54,632 bases of DNA from Haplomitrium mnioides (Eukaryota; Marchantiophyta; Haplomitriopsida; Calobryales): assembly GCA_049999725.1 (NCBI GenBank), contig JBNGIS010017712.1:46146-100777 (forward strand), given 5' to 3'. A program made the translations under genes and the position numbers. Every line of letters starts with the position of its first letter. Positions within the stretch are counted from its first letter, which is position 1. The notes beneath the pieces are model-generated. The model did not search any database. It was not told the origin of the DNA and saw nothing but the letters and a program-made list of their open reading frames with translations. This document shows positions 10,474 through 21,685 of the stretch, in pieces.

Positions 10474-11300
10474 TTTACTCTTATTAAAAAAAGGATATCA
10501 TCCAAGAACACCAACACTGACTTATCCAAAAACCCATCAAAAGCTCAATGCATTTGATCATTGAATATCGTCGGAGCGTTAGTAAGACCAAATGTAGGAA
10601 CCTTCTACTCAAAATACCTATACCTTGTGCGAAAAGCTATCTTTGGCACATCACTTAGCTTGATAAGAACTTGGCAATAGCCACTTTGAAGATCCAACTT
10701 AGAAAAGAATAACGCACCATTCAATTGATCCAACAAATCATTAATACATGGTAAAAAGATAGATATTCTTCAGTGTTTGATTATTTAAGTCATGATAATC
10801 TGTATAAAGACAAAATCCACCATCTTTTTTTGGTACAAAGAATGTTGGTGCTCTCCAAAGCGAAGTACTATGTTGAATGAAATCTTTCTCAAGAAGATCT
10901 GTCAAGGTCTTTCAAAGCTCTTTTAATTTTTGTGGTGATAAATGGTATATAAGCCAATTATAAGGAGTACTTTTTAGTATCAACTCAATCGGAAAGAGTA
11001 TTCCTTTATCATTTGGTAACCCCTTTGACGAATCTTCCAGAAGCACATCTGCAAACTCCTTCAAAATATCATATATTAGTGAGGTAGACACAAATTTTCC
11101 TCCCTTCTTACTCAAGTCTATGACAAGCTTGATCCAAACAACAAAGATAGATAGCTCTTGCTCTATGGAAGCAATATGCTTATTTGATTTCAATCTCTTC
11201 ACAGATGGTGCCAAATGTAATAAATAAATAAATAATTGGTTTTCCTGTAAAGTAACTTGAATTTTTTTTCTACCCAATCAACTTAAGTAGATTGATCTTT
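10474..11300 (-). pseudogene. Old gypsy element: RT N-terminal half
   Basis: On the minus strand this gives the N-terminal part of gypsy Pol: ILKEFADVLLEDSSKGLP near 11085-11030, typical of the protease-RT linker, then the fingers region, and finally LVFLDDILFFNKS ending near 10474. That last segment holds the catalytic D-D pair. The polyprotein resumes at 4276 after the inserted element, so the younger element landed a few codons past the catalytic motif. Frameshifts are numerous. Confidence 0.75.
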
Positions 11301-11330
11301 AAGCTAAGGCAAGCCTAAAATGATGTCAAA

Positions 11331-11579
11331 TTATACAAGTGCAATAACAAATTGCATAGATTCCACATACTTTTTTGCAATCCTTAGAAGGAATAGGTTT
11401 TGAGAGCGAAACAAGTCATGCTTTTGGTCATTGGCCATAGTCACAACATTATCATTCATAAGCATAAACTTTGCTTTGATTATATTATCAAAACATATTG
11501 ATATAAAATTTTTAGAACTCTTGCAATCCACCAACATTCTACAAGAGTGCTTCTCAATCATACTGTTAAGAGAAAACAA
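11331..11579 (-). pseudogene. Old gypsy element: protease remnant
   Basis: An open stretch of 82 codons on the minus strand contains RMLVDCKSSKNFIS, which aligns with the gypsy protease active-site block LVDSGSSHNFIS. The catalytic Ser-Gly is replaced by Cys-Lys. The remainder (NDNVVTMANDQKH) fits the flap region of the same family. Confidence 0.7.
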
Positions 11580-11639
11580 GTTACTTCAAATACTCGTCAA
11601 ACTTTTAATTCCATTAGAGCTAGTGAAGTTTGAGCAAGC

Positions 11640-12190
11640 CTTTTGAATGGTTGATGATGTGACTGAACTTCTATAGTAGTAAGTAATGAGTCATACTGCT
11701 TTGCGATGCACATTGCTTCTTCTGATTGAATATGCTCCCTCATTGTCACTTCCATCTTTGTGCGAGACTTTAGTCATCGAACAAAGCAGTCTAGTGTTTT
11801 TCTTCTTTTATATCAGGAATTCGCATAATTGTGTTTTGAAATTGTGCAATATAGCTTCCTATTGTACCAAGTTGCTTCAATTCGGCAAATCGATCTCTTG
11901 CTACTTTTGAAGCATTTACAACTTTAAATCTTGAAATCATTGCGTCTTTGAATTCACATCAAGAAACAATAGAAGCAACAAATCCACATTATGTTTGTTC
12001 TATTTGATATCTCCACCAAGTCTTTGCAATTCTTTCTAATTGACATATCGCAAATAGAATTTGTTGACCATCTTCTCTAATGTTTGTAGCTTCAAAATAT
12101 TTCTCATAATCAAATATGAACCTCTCATATGCACCACAAACCATCTTGCCATCATATGCTTTTGGCATTGGAAAATTTCCATAACTCTCT
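11640..12190 (-). pseudogene. Old gypsy element: gag remnant
   Basis: Minus-strand reading of 12180-11800 gives YDGKMVCGAYERFIFDYEKY, then ATNIREDGQQILFAICQLER with a following WWRYQ, and after a frameshift FAELKQLGTIGSYIAQFQN. This is the Retrotrans_gag pattern. Stops and at least one frame change are present. It is the 5'-most coding part of the old element that reads toward 3422. Confidence 0.7.
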
Positions 12191-12239
12191 TCATCTTAAA
12201 AAGTTGCTAAGTCACTTACAAGGCCCTTCCAATTTCATC

Positions 12240-12460
12240 GCTAAAAGCACCATTATCTTACTTCTCTAAAGTAACTTTGAAGGCAAGTAATCTTATCCCA
12301 CTTCAACCCTAAAAGTAATCTTATACCACTTCACTTAAAGTAGCCTCAAAGGAAAGTAACATTAAAATGATTTCAATCCTAAAAGTGACCTTCTACCACT
12401 TCCTTCACTCATATCTATTTTTTTATATATAGCACAACATCATGCTTGTACTATTACAAA
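12240..12460 (-). repeat. Arm 1 of a ~210-bp inverted repeat
   Basis: Its reverse complement resembles 13798-14010: both begin AATAGTACAAGCAT and both contain several copies of a GAAGTNACTTTTAGG-like motif. The old gypsy gag starts just beyond this arm, so it could be part of that element's LTR, with 13798-14230 a solitary copy in the other orientation. The boundaries are approximate. Confidence 0.5.
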
Positions 12461-13290
12461 GGTTGAACTAGAATTACTTTGACAATTATATAAAGATTCT
12501 AATAAAATACAAAAACCCATCCAACCAAACGGCTACAACATTCACTTGACTAGTTCTTTGACTTGGTGCATTTTTGATAGGATAAAAATATGTTTCGAGT
12601 AAGACTTTTGCCTTTATCCTTATATCCAAAATATCTAATACTATGAATAAAGATGCAAAATAAAAACTCCTTTGTTGAGGTCAATTTCCTATCTCATTCA
12701 TTTATTTTACTTGTTGTCACCTCTATGATACTCTACTTGCTAATGAGTTGACTCCATTTTTTTATCCAAATTCTTTGTTGCTCAGGTCTAACAATGATAT
12801 AAACCAATTTTCCAACAAAAGATTACATTTATCTTGATGTTATATAGCAAGCTTGGCTAAAAAACATCACGATGTACTCTACATTGTATAACCAACTTTC
12901 CTACATAACACTTTATTTCTAGCCATATAACAAACTTTCTATGACCAACTTCTAAAGAAAAGTCACACTTTAGTTTGGGTTATACAACTGACTTTTGTAG
13001 AAAAAATCACACCTTACTCAAGGCTATATACAAAATCCTCTTTTCTTAGAAAAGATTATAGTTTACAAAAAGCTATATAACAATCTTGCCCTAAACAATC
13101 AAAGTTTATTTAATTTCATAGAAAAGGTTGCACATTACTCAAGGCTATAGAACCAAGTTTCTTAGAAAAGACCACACTTTACTTCAAGCTATAGAACAAG
13201 CTTTCTTAAAGAAGATCACACTTTAACCAACTTTTCTAGAAAAGATTTGGGTTGAATCAATGCTATAAGACTTGCCTTTCTACAATGATC
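12461..13290. repeat. Degenerate ~55-60 bp tandem array
   Basis: From about 12838 a loose unit repeats. It contains AAGCTATATAAC, TTTCTTAGAAAAGA and CACACTTTACTCAAGG, with strong drift between copies. The stretch 12461-12837 is AT-rich with no recognisable feature. No gene is visible. Confidence 0.55.
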
Positions 13291-13790
13291 AACTAGAAAA
13301 CAAAACTAACATATTTATATGTAGAGTTTGTAACTGAAATAACATGTTGCTATATATGGTTTGAAATTCAACTTACATGTAGCTATGTAGAGTATGTAGC
13401 TAAACTAACATGTTGCCATGTAGGGCTTTCAATTGAACTAACATATTTTTGTGTAAAGTTTACAACTGAACTAGCATGTTTTCATGTAGTGTTTGTAGCT
13501 CAACTAATATGTTTCCATGTAAGGTTTCTAGCTCAACTAGCATGTTGCTTTAAAGGGTTTGTAACTTAGCTAACATCTTGCTATGTAAGAGTTGTAGTTG
13601 AATTAACATGTGGATATATAGAGTTTGCAATTGAGCTAGCATGTTGCCATAGAGGGTTTGTAATTTGGCTAGCATGTTGCAATGTAAAATTTGTAACTCA
13701 ATTAACATGCGTACTTCCATTCAAGGTTTGTATTCCCACTAATATGTTGTCATGATGTAAATTTTGTAATTGAAGTAACAAACTTATGTA
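13291..13790 (+). repeat. 33-bp satellite array, left block
   Basis: Head-to-tail units of 33 bases, with a consensus near AACATGTTGCCATGTAGGGT followed by TTGTAACTGAACT. Copies differ by a few bases, and most keep the exact 33-base length. Because 33 is a multiple of three, open frames in the array show an 11-residue period; they are a by-product of the repeat. Confidence 0.9.
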
Positions 13791-14230
13791 TAGGGTATAA
13801 TAGTACAAGCATAAGGTTGTGCTATTTATAAGAAAATAAAGAGGATTAAAGGAAGTGGTAGTGAGTCACTTTTAGGTAAAGATTGAATTACTTGCTTTTG
13901 AAGTCACTTTTGGTGGAGAGTTACTTTTAGGTTACTTGCATTCGAAGTCACTTTTGGTAGTGAGTCACCTTTAGGGCTGAAATAAGAAGTAACTTGTAAG
14001 TGAAGAAAGAGGGATGACACTCTCTTCTCTTGTATAAATAGAAGGGCTTCTTAGCCCCACTCCTCATTATGGAGTTTCTCTTGAATCATTTGGGTTCTTT
14101 GGTTGCTTGGCTTTGTCTTATATTCTTGGCTTTAGTTTGCTTATTGGTTTTGAGTTGTGTAACTCTTTTAGAGTTGTCTTGAATTATTACTTACTTGGAA
14201 TTCGGTCTTTGAGTTCTCTTTGAGTTCTTT
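13791..14230 (+). repeat. LTR-like block inside the 33-bp array (arm 2 of inverted repeat)
   Basis: This block separates two parts of the same satellite. Its first ~210 bases are the inverted counterpart of 12240-12460. It continues into a promoter-like stretch with TATAAATA near 14033 and a T-rich downstream part, as in a solitary LTR. Clear TG..CA ends and a target duplication could not be fixed, so the LTR call is inference. Confidence 0.45.
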
Positions 14231-16200
14231 TACATAGGGTTTGTAACTAAACTAACATATCTTTATATAGAGTTTGCAACTCAACTAGTATGTTGCCATG
14301 TAGAGGTTTAAAATGAACTAGCATGATGTTATGTAGGGGTTGTAACTAAACTAGCATATTACCATGCATGGTTTGAGACGTAACTATTGCATGGTTTGAA
14401 ACTTAACTATTATGCTACTATATAGAGTTTGTAGCTCAAAAAAACTATTGCAATGTAGGGTTTTTAACTTAGTTAACATGTTTCTATATAGGGTTTGTAG
14501 CTAAACTAGCATGTTTCTATGTAAGGTTTATGTTGCAATGTAGAGTTTCTAACTTAACTACTATGTTTATATGTATTATTTCTTATTCAATTAACATGTT
14601 GCTATCTAGTATTTGTAACTACACTCATATATTGCTATGTAAGGCTTGTTAGTTAACTCACATGTTGCAATGTAAGGCTTTTATTTAAAGTACCATGGTT
14701 CCATGTGAGGTTTGTAATTAAAATAGCTCATTTCCATATAAGAGTTGTAGTGAAAGTAACATAACTCTATTTTGGAATTGTAACTTAACTAATATGTAGC
14801 TATGTAAGGTTTGTAAGTGACCTAACATGTTGCCATGTATGGTTTGTAACTTAACTCATATATAGCTATGTAAGGTTTGTAATTTAAGTACTTGTTTTCT
14901 TGTCGGGTTTGTAATTTAAATAACTTGTTGCCTTGTAGAGTTTGTAGCTAAATTAACATGTTGTTATTTAGAGTTTGTCACTCAACTAATATGTTGCAAT
15001 ATAAGGTTTGTAACTAAACCAACATGTTTCTATGTAGGATTTGTAAACTAATGTGTTACTATATAAGGTTTGTAACTCAACTAACATGCTTTTATATAGG
15101 GTTTATATTTGAACTAGCATATTGCCATGTAGGTTTCTTAACTCAATTAACATCTTACTATGTAAGGTTTGTAGTTGAACTAATATGTTGCCATATAGAT
15201 ATTTGAACTAAACTAATTACGTACATTCTAGGGTTTGCAACTCAACTATTATATTGCAATGTAGAGTTTGTAGCTAAACTAATATGTTGCAATGTGAGGT
15301 TTGCATTTAAAGTACCATGGTTCTATGTACGGTTTGTAATTAAAACAACTCGTTGCTATATAAGAGGTGTAATGAAACTAAAGTATTTCTATTTAGAAAT
15401 TATAACTCAACTAATATGTAGCCATATAGGGTTTGTAGGTGAACTAACATGTTGCCATGTATGGTTTGTAACTTAACTCACATATAGCTATGTAGGATTT
15501 GTAATTTAAGTAACTTTTTGCGTTGTAAAGTTTATAACTAAACTAACATGTTGTCATCTAGAGTTTGTCACTCAACTAATATGTTGCAATATAGGGTTTG
15601 TAATTGAACCAACATGTTTTTATATAGGATTTGTAAATTAAGATGTTGCAATGTAGGGTTTGTAACTCAACTAACATGCTTCCATATAAGGTTTGTAGGT
15701 GAACTAACATGTTGCCATGTATATGTATAGTGTGTGACTCAACTAACATGTTGTCATTTAGGGTTTGTAAGTGAAATAACATGCATCTATGTAAGATTTG
15801 TAACTAAAAAAAATGTTGCCATATAGGGTTTGTAATTGAACTAACATATTTCTATGCACGGTTTGTAGCTAAACTAACATGTTGGTATATAAGGTTTGTA
15901 GCTGAACTAATATGTGGTCATATAAGATTTGTAATGAAACTAACATTGTTCCATAGTGTGTTTGTAGCTCGACTAATATATTCCTATTTGGAGCTTGTAA
16001 TTAAACTAATATGTTGCTATCTAGGGTTTGTAATTGAACTAGCATGTTGTCATGTAAAATTTGTAGTTGAACTAATATTTTTCCATCTAAAGTTTGTGTC
16101 TAAAGTAGCATCTTGCTATGTAGGGTTTGTAAATAAACTAAAAGATGGTATTGTAATGTAGGGTTTAATGAACTAATAGGCTGTATTGTAATGCAAGATT
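14231..16200 (+). repeat. 33-bp satellite array, right block
   Basis: About 2 kb of the same 33-base units as the left block, with point changes, occasional short units and rare small indels. The best-preserved part lies around 14940-15720. It fades out near 16170-16200, where units become irregular. It probably derives from unequal exchange or slippage and contains no gene. Confidence 0.9.
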
Positions 16201-16385
16201 GCTTTATAGGAATAGGTTTGTAATCTAGAGGTTTAAACTTTGTATAAGAACTTAAGCTTGAGAGTTTTTTTTCATATTTTATTTTACTAACCTATTACAA
16301 TATAGCTTTAGCTTATTGTTTACATTTTATTTTTGCTTGCAACTTGTGAGTTGGTACTATTACATTAAGTTATAGAAGAAGCCAA
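16201..16385. other. AT-rich spacer between satellites
   Basis: A short AT-rich transition between the 33-bp array and the 38/39-bp array. No feature is recognised. Confidence 0.4.
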
Positions 16386-17190
16386 ATATAAATACCATGT
16401 ATAGTAAGTCATACAAGTTTACATAGTAAGTTTATGTAGTATATTATGATACAAGTTTACATAGTAAGTTGATGTAGTATACTATTGATACAAGTTTACA
16501 TAGTAAGTTGATGTAGTACANNNNNNNNNNGTAGTATACTATTGATACAAGTTTACATAGTAAGTTGATGTAGTACACTAATGATACAAGTTTACATAGT
16601 AAGTTTACGTAGTATACTATGATACAAGTTTACATAGTAAGTTGATGTAGCACACTAATGATACAAGTTTATATAGTAAGTTTAAGTAGTATACTATGAT
16701 ACAAGTTTACATAGTAAGTTGATGTAGTACACTAATGATACAAGTTTATATAGTAAGTTTAAGTAGCATACTATGATACAAGTTTACATAGTAAGTTGAT
16801 GTAGTACACTAATGATACAAGTTACATAGTAAGTTTATGCAAGTTTACTATGATACAAGTTTACATAGTAAGTTGATGTAGTATACTAATGATACAAGTT
16901 TATATAGTAAGTTTAAGTAGTATATTATGATGCAAGTTTACATAGTAAGTTGATGTAGTATATTATTGATACAAGTTCACATAGTAAGTTGATATAGTAC
17001 TATAATAGAAGTTTATATAGTTACTTGTAGTAGGATATAGTACTATAATAGAAGTTTATATAGTTACTTGTAGTAGGAATAAGCTACAGGTTTACATAGT
17101 AAGTTGTAGTATACTTATGATAAAATACATAGTAAGTTGAGTTGTAATATATTGATGATACAATGCATAGTAAGTTGATGTAGTATATAG
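16386..17190 (+). repeat. 38/39-bp satellite with a 77-bp dimer unit
   Basis: Head-to-tail units starting GATACAAGTTTACATAGTAA. Two unit types alternate: one of 39 bases with GTTGATGTAGTACACTAAT and one of 38 bases with GTTTAAGTAGTATACTAT. They form a ~77-bp higher-order repeat through much of 16530-16970. Toward 17190 the units become irregular. A 10-base N gap at 16521-16530 interrupts the array, so its true length is unknown. Confidence 0.88.
16521..16530. other. Assembly gap (10 N)
   Basis: Ten Ns inside the satellite. The placeholder length need not equal the missing length. Confidence 0.95.
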
Positions 17191-17914
17191 ATGATACAAG
17201 AGTGTGTACCCAATCTTGTTACAGAAAAGATGTTTAAAGTTTACTTGAAGTAAAAGCAGTTGCAGACAGAATTGTACAAGGAATAACTTTTGAGATCTGA
17301 TGTGACTAAAGGAGCACTGGCCACAAGCTTGATCCAGCAGCCTTTCCTCAGCATACATTATTTCTGGCACCAGTTTCATGTGTTTGGACGAAAGCTGAGT
17401 GTGCATTCTATGAATTGATTGCCTAGGGCCTATCCAATTGCAATCATGTGGTTCAGGTTGAAATACACCCATACTGATCAGAAAATTCTTACTAGAGATT
17501 TCACATTCAAAGAATCGATTGGTTCATGGAGATATTAGTGATAGAAAATTCACATTCAAAGCATACATTGGCTCATGGAGAGAAAAGTGTGAAAAATTCA
17601 CTCAAGAATCAGTTGGCTCCGAGTGAGAATGCTGGATAAAAATTTCTCTTTAGAGCCACTGCTCCTTGTGATGAGGTTTGTTTTTCTATCACTATTGTCT
17701 CCATGAATCAGCCTCAGAGAATTTGAGATTACATTTAGTAGCCAGTCAAAGAAGAACTCATTATCTACAGAGTAAATGCTATGGGCAAAACCAGTGGTTT
17801 GAAAACCCATAAAAGACTCATCATCCATTCTTTCCGTAGCCTTTCTGCTAATTGGACAAAATTTCTGCTTCTATAGAAGCTTCCAGCAGGCCAACTGCAC
17901 AATTTTTTCATATC
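17191..17914. other. 3' flank of the OXA1-type gene, no gene seen
   Basis: This lies downstream of the OXA1-type stop codon. It probably holds the 3' untranslated region of that gene on the minus strand. Around 17480-17610 a short motif (GAAAATTCACATTCAAAG and relatives) recurs loosely. Short open frames on both strands match nothing I recognise. Confidence 0.4.
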
Positions 17915-20900
17915 TTAAGTATTTCTATCCTTCCTATGTTTCAATGGCTGGCTGAAGGTTATCAAAGGTTCTGTTACATTTGCTTTATTTGCCAAGTGCG
18001 TAACATCTGGAATTCCTAATCCTCTCTTGATGCCAGGCCTTTTGAAAACTGTCCATAGACACCAATTGCAACTGTCAAATGGATTATGTACAACAAATTT
18101 CAGACGACATGCAAACAAAACATCTAGTTGCAACCGTGATAATCTAAACAAAAATAGATTGAGAACTTCCTACCTGAAGCCTGGATGATGGAGCACATGT
18201 TTGCAGTTAACCAATAGCAAAACAAAGCCTACAGAGGTAGGAAACAAAGTAAGTCTGCAGTGACCAGACTGCCAGCTACACCTGAAAGAAATTTGCGCAT
18301 GTTTTACTAACATGAGCAAGAGAAATAAAATGCAACCAGAGAACATTCATCAGAAAGCAAGGCATTGGGATCAACCTTTGGAAAAGTAGCTGTCAGTGGC
18401 ACAAGCAATACCGCAAGACCACGCAAAAACATCTTCATCTTCCCTAGCATTGGTTGCCCTTGCATTCCATCTGCTGCCCCCAACTAAACATTCCAAACCA
18501 TCAAGTCAAGTGAAGTACAATTGCTAATTATGATTAACCAAGGACATGATAGCACCCACATTTCAGATATCTTCATTCACTGATACTTCGAAAGATACAA
18601 TACCTCGACTGTCACAAGAAAGGCAGCTCCACTTAGAACAGGCATAATGAAAAGGCTGTCAGGAGTAGTAAGGTCTGTGAACCACAATGCCCCTCCCTCC
18701 TTGAAGGAATCTACTTTCTCTGCCATGGTACGAATCTGCATTAGCAAAAATCACTTAAAATAGTGAGCCCCAGAGACTTTCAACATTAATTCAAATTGAT
18801 TGCTGGACAGTAGTCCAGTGTAGTGCTAGTAAGTGAAGAATCGCTAGTTTTACATTTTTTATGAACTGCATTGACACTGCATTTCACAAATTAGAGTGTG
18901 AAATTGTGGTATCTTAACAAAAGCACCTAATGCCAAAGTTTGGTTGCTCATAAAAAATACTAGTTTTATCATCATCTCCACACATATTAACACAACTTTC
19001 CACATGAATCAATCAGTAAGTCCCCGAAGTCTTCAGTGCAAAGATCAGCTGTAATTACAGATGGCCATGCCTTAAAAACCAGCCTGTTTTTGCAGAAATA
19101 GTTATAACGCAGAGCGCAAATATTCAAGTTCTTGCAGACATTAAGCCTAATGATCATACATATCCCCGAGGTTACTGTTGGACATGTCTGAGGCTTACTG
19201 CACTAGTTTTCTATAGTTTAACAATAGTGCAACTTTGCCCACTGGCTGGTGGACGCAAGTTTGTATGCACATCATGATTTCACAGATCAGTTTTCCTGCA
19301 AGTAAATGAACATATGCTAGGCAGAATGCAACTAAGTAAAGCTTTGTTTTGCCAATGTGTCCATACGAGACAGATTATATTTCTTTCTTCAAGCATGAAA
19401 GTTACCCACACATTGGCCAGAGTTAGCAGACAACGTACAGCAAAGAAGAAACACATAAAGAGTGGAGCCTGAACGAATGCCCCTAAAATTGGTGAGAAAG
19501 GGCTTGTTTTGTGCCTGGACCAAAAGCAACACAACCAGAAAACCTTCTCAAGCATTGTTGTGAGTGATTACACCCCATTACATCAACTATCTCATAAAGA
19601 TTTGAAGCAAGCCTACAAATACTAGACAAAACATGTCAGCTTTGCCTTCAATCTTGACAGTTCATACTTGAAGCTTTTAGCACTTACTTCTGAAAAAGCG
19701 CCTTCATTCGTATCTGATTATCTTCCACTACTTTTGGATCGTAACCCTGCAGTTCATGTGCACGAATTTGAGATGAACAAGGATAAGAACCAAAATATTA
19801 ACATTCAGGATAATCCAAATCAATGCACAGCTGGCAAACTTACGTTGAAATATTAAATTTGCATCCACAATGTTTACCTGTGTCCTATTCACAGTAACAC
19901 GAGGAAATGAAACAATAGCCCATTTCAAGCACTGTATACTTTCCTTAACAGTTGTTCAAATAACTCAAGCCAACGTCGAGACCAATTGCAAAGCATATAA
20001 TTAGTGGAGGAGGCTTCAGCTGCATAATTCTACATTGCAAACACAAAGGAGGAAATAAATTCACACGACAGAGCTCTCCACATGGGGAACCAAAGTAGGC
20101 CTCACACTTTCTTTGATTGCATTAGTAAGGCGCTCCAATTCTGGCCTCATTAGCTGCAAATAAAAGACAACTACATCAGCGACTTCCAAAATTTGCATCC
20201 AATACCAATAAGGCCAGTGGACAGCAAATGCCGTCCGAGAGTTTATTGAAATTTATTCCAAGACAAGGACACGTACAGTCAATCGTGCTGTGGCCTTCAT
20301 TTGATATACCAAGATGGGCAAAACAGCTATTCGCATTGCAACAGTTGTGGCAGCGATGGAGGCCCACCTGCACATGGGATCCACGGAATCAGAGACATGA
20401 TGTATGTACATAATGGAGATGAAAATTCAATACTACATATGGTTTTCGGTCAAACCTATCCGTGAACCAACCAAACTCAGACGTCAAGGACAATAAATTT
20501 GCTTACCACGGTAACCCAGAGTGTACGTGGATTGATTCTATTAAGTGCTGTATTGCAGCAGTAGGGAATGAGGACTCAGCTGTTGCTGCTGCGATCTCAC
20601 TGACAGCTCCAGAATTCCCAACACTTGCTGCCGACAACATATCAGATGCCACATCACTGACTCCAACCAGACTCTCTTGTACGGATGCTAAGTCTTCCCC
20701 TTCGTTGATTTGTAAACCCTCTCCAATGATTGGTGCTGTGCCGAAACATCTAGAACTTCCTCCTTGTACTGCTAGTCTATTATCTCCTGGCCAATGTGCC
20801 CCTCCCGTTCGATGCAAATCGGGATGCAGCACTACTAAACGCAAAACAATATCATTATCAGAATTATTAAATTGATTCTTTGCACAAAAACATTGAGATA

Positions 20901-21359
20901 CCCAAAAATAACACAAAACGCAAATTGTTTAGGAGAAATATCCAGACACCATGGAAACAAAAACGAAAAATTCTAACCTCCATTCCACTGGTAAACAGTA
21001 AAGCAATACTTGGGAGTGTGGCGTTCACATGAAGAATAGCTTAAATCAGCTAGATCACGTCTCAGCAGGGACGTGGGGGAGTCCGAAACACCAGGATTCG
21101 AGATTAACCACGGACGGCCATTTCCTGAAATCGAACTATAGTTCTTCTTGACTCCTCTCTGTCCTTCTTCATAAACGTCTAAGGGAGACCGGCTTTTTCC
21201 AATCAATCGCTGCTTGCTACACCTAGTCCCAGACTCTGTACGCCCAGTGTCGAAAAGCGGATCCACAATACTGGTTCCATAAACTGGTACAATCGATACT
21301 CTACCCAACGAAACCAATCCTTGCAACGATCTAGAAGCTGCACAGCGCCGGAGCGCCAT
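17915..21359 (-). CDS. OXA1: OXA1-type mitochondrial inner-membrane insertase
   Basis: Ten coding exons on the minus strand join in phase to 478 codons: 21359-20978, 20834-20507, 20367-20277, 20153-20082, 19746-19688, 19514-19439, 18735-18604, 18483-18376, 18228-18174 and 18048-17915. All junctions use GT..AG. The start MALRRCAASRSLQGL was chosen because it gives an Arg/Ser-rich mitochondrial presequence. Membrane segments of the YidC/Oxa1/Alb3 family follow: SGLPWWASIAATT with VLPILVYQMK (about residues 232-260), GAFVQAPLFMCFFFA (320-336), LFIMPVLSGAAFLVTV (364-379), FLRGLAVLLVPLTATFP (400-415) and LFCYWLTANMCSIIQA (418-433). AEKVDSFKEGGALWFTDLT is the family's most conserved loop. The family inserts mitochondrially encoded and re-exported proteins into the inner membrane. 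The length is close to plant OXA1. The fourth exon's 3' end is the least certain junction. Confidence 0.9.
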
Positions 21360-21685
21360 GATCAACAGAATCTGCAACGATCCGAAATTCCCTTCATGGG
21401 GAGAGGAGAGAGCAGCTACTCTGGCAAGCAGCAGCAACACCTCTTTCCGGCGCTCAAACTATACTTTGTCCCCATTTCATTTCACCGAAACAATGCTGCT
21501 TCAAACGGCGAAAGCAATTGTTTAGGTTTAGGGGTTGGATGGAAACCCTTCAGTTTTCGGAGGAGTTAATCTACAACAATAGTAACAATAGTTTATCTAC
21601 ATGGCTCAAACTTAGAAGGGAGGTGGACAAGCCCTTGATTGCCTTCGTTGTGCTCTCGAGCACGGCTCGAATTTCTCTGAGCCTG
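21360..21685. promoter_or_regulatory. Short divergent intergenic region (shared promoter)
   Basis: Only 326 bases separate the start codons of the OXA1-type gene (-) and the SAICAR synthetase gene (+), so both 5' untranslated regions and promoters must fit here or overlap the first exons. No clear TATA box is visible, which fits housekeeping-type promoters. A bidirectional promoter is inference from spacing. Confidence 0.6.

Noticed and set aside
15024-16161. Open frames of 60-75 codons with membrane-protein-like composition
   Set aside because: They show an exact 11-residue period, the translation of the 33-bp satellite, and exist in several frames on both strands.
16386-17190. CRISPR-like array
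   Set aside because: Units are contiguous tandem repeats without unique spacers, and the DNA is clearly plant nuclear.
20462-20875. Plus-strand open frame of 137 codons
   Set aside because: It is antisense to exon 2 of the OXA1-type gene, whose minus-strand frame joins in phase with nine other exons.
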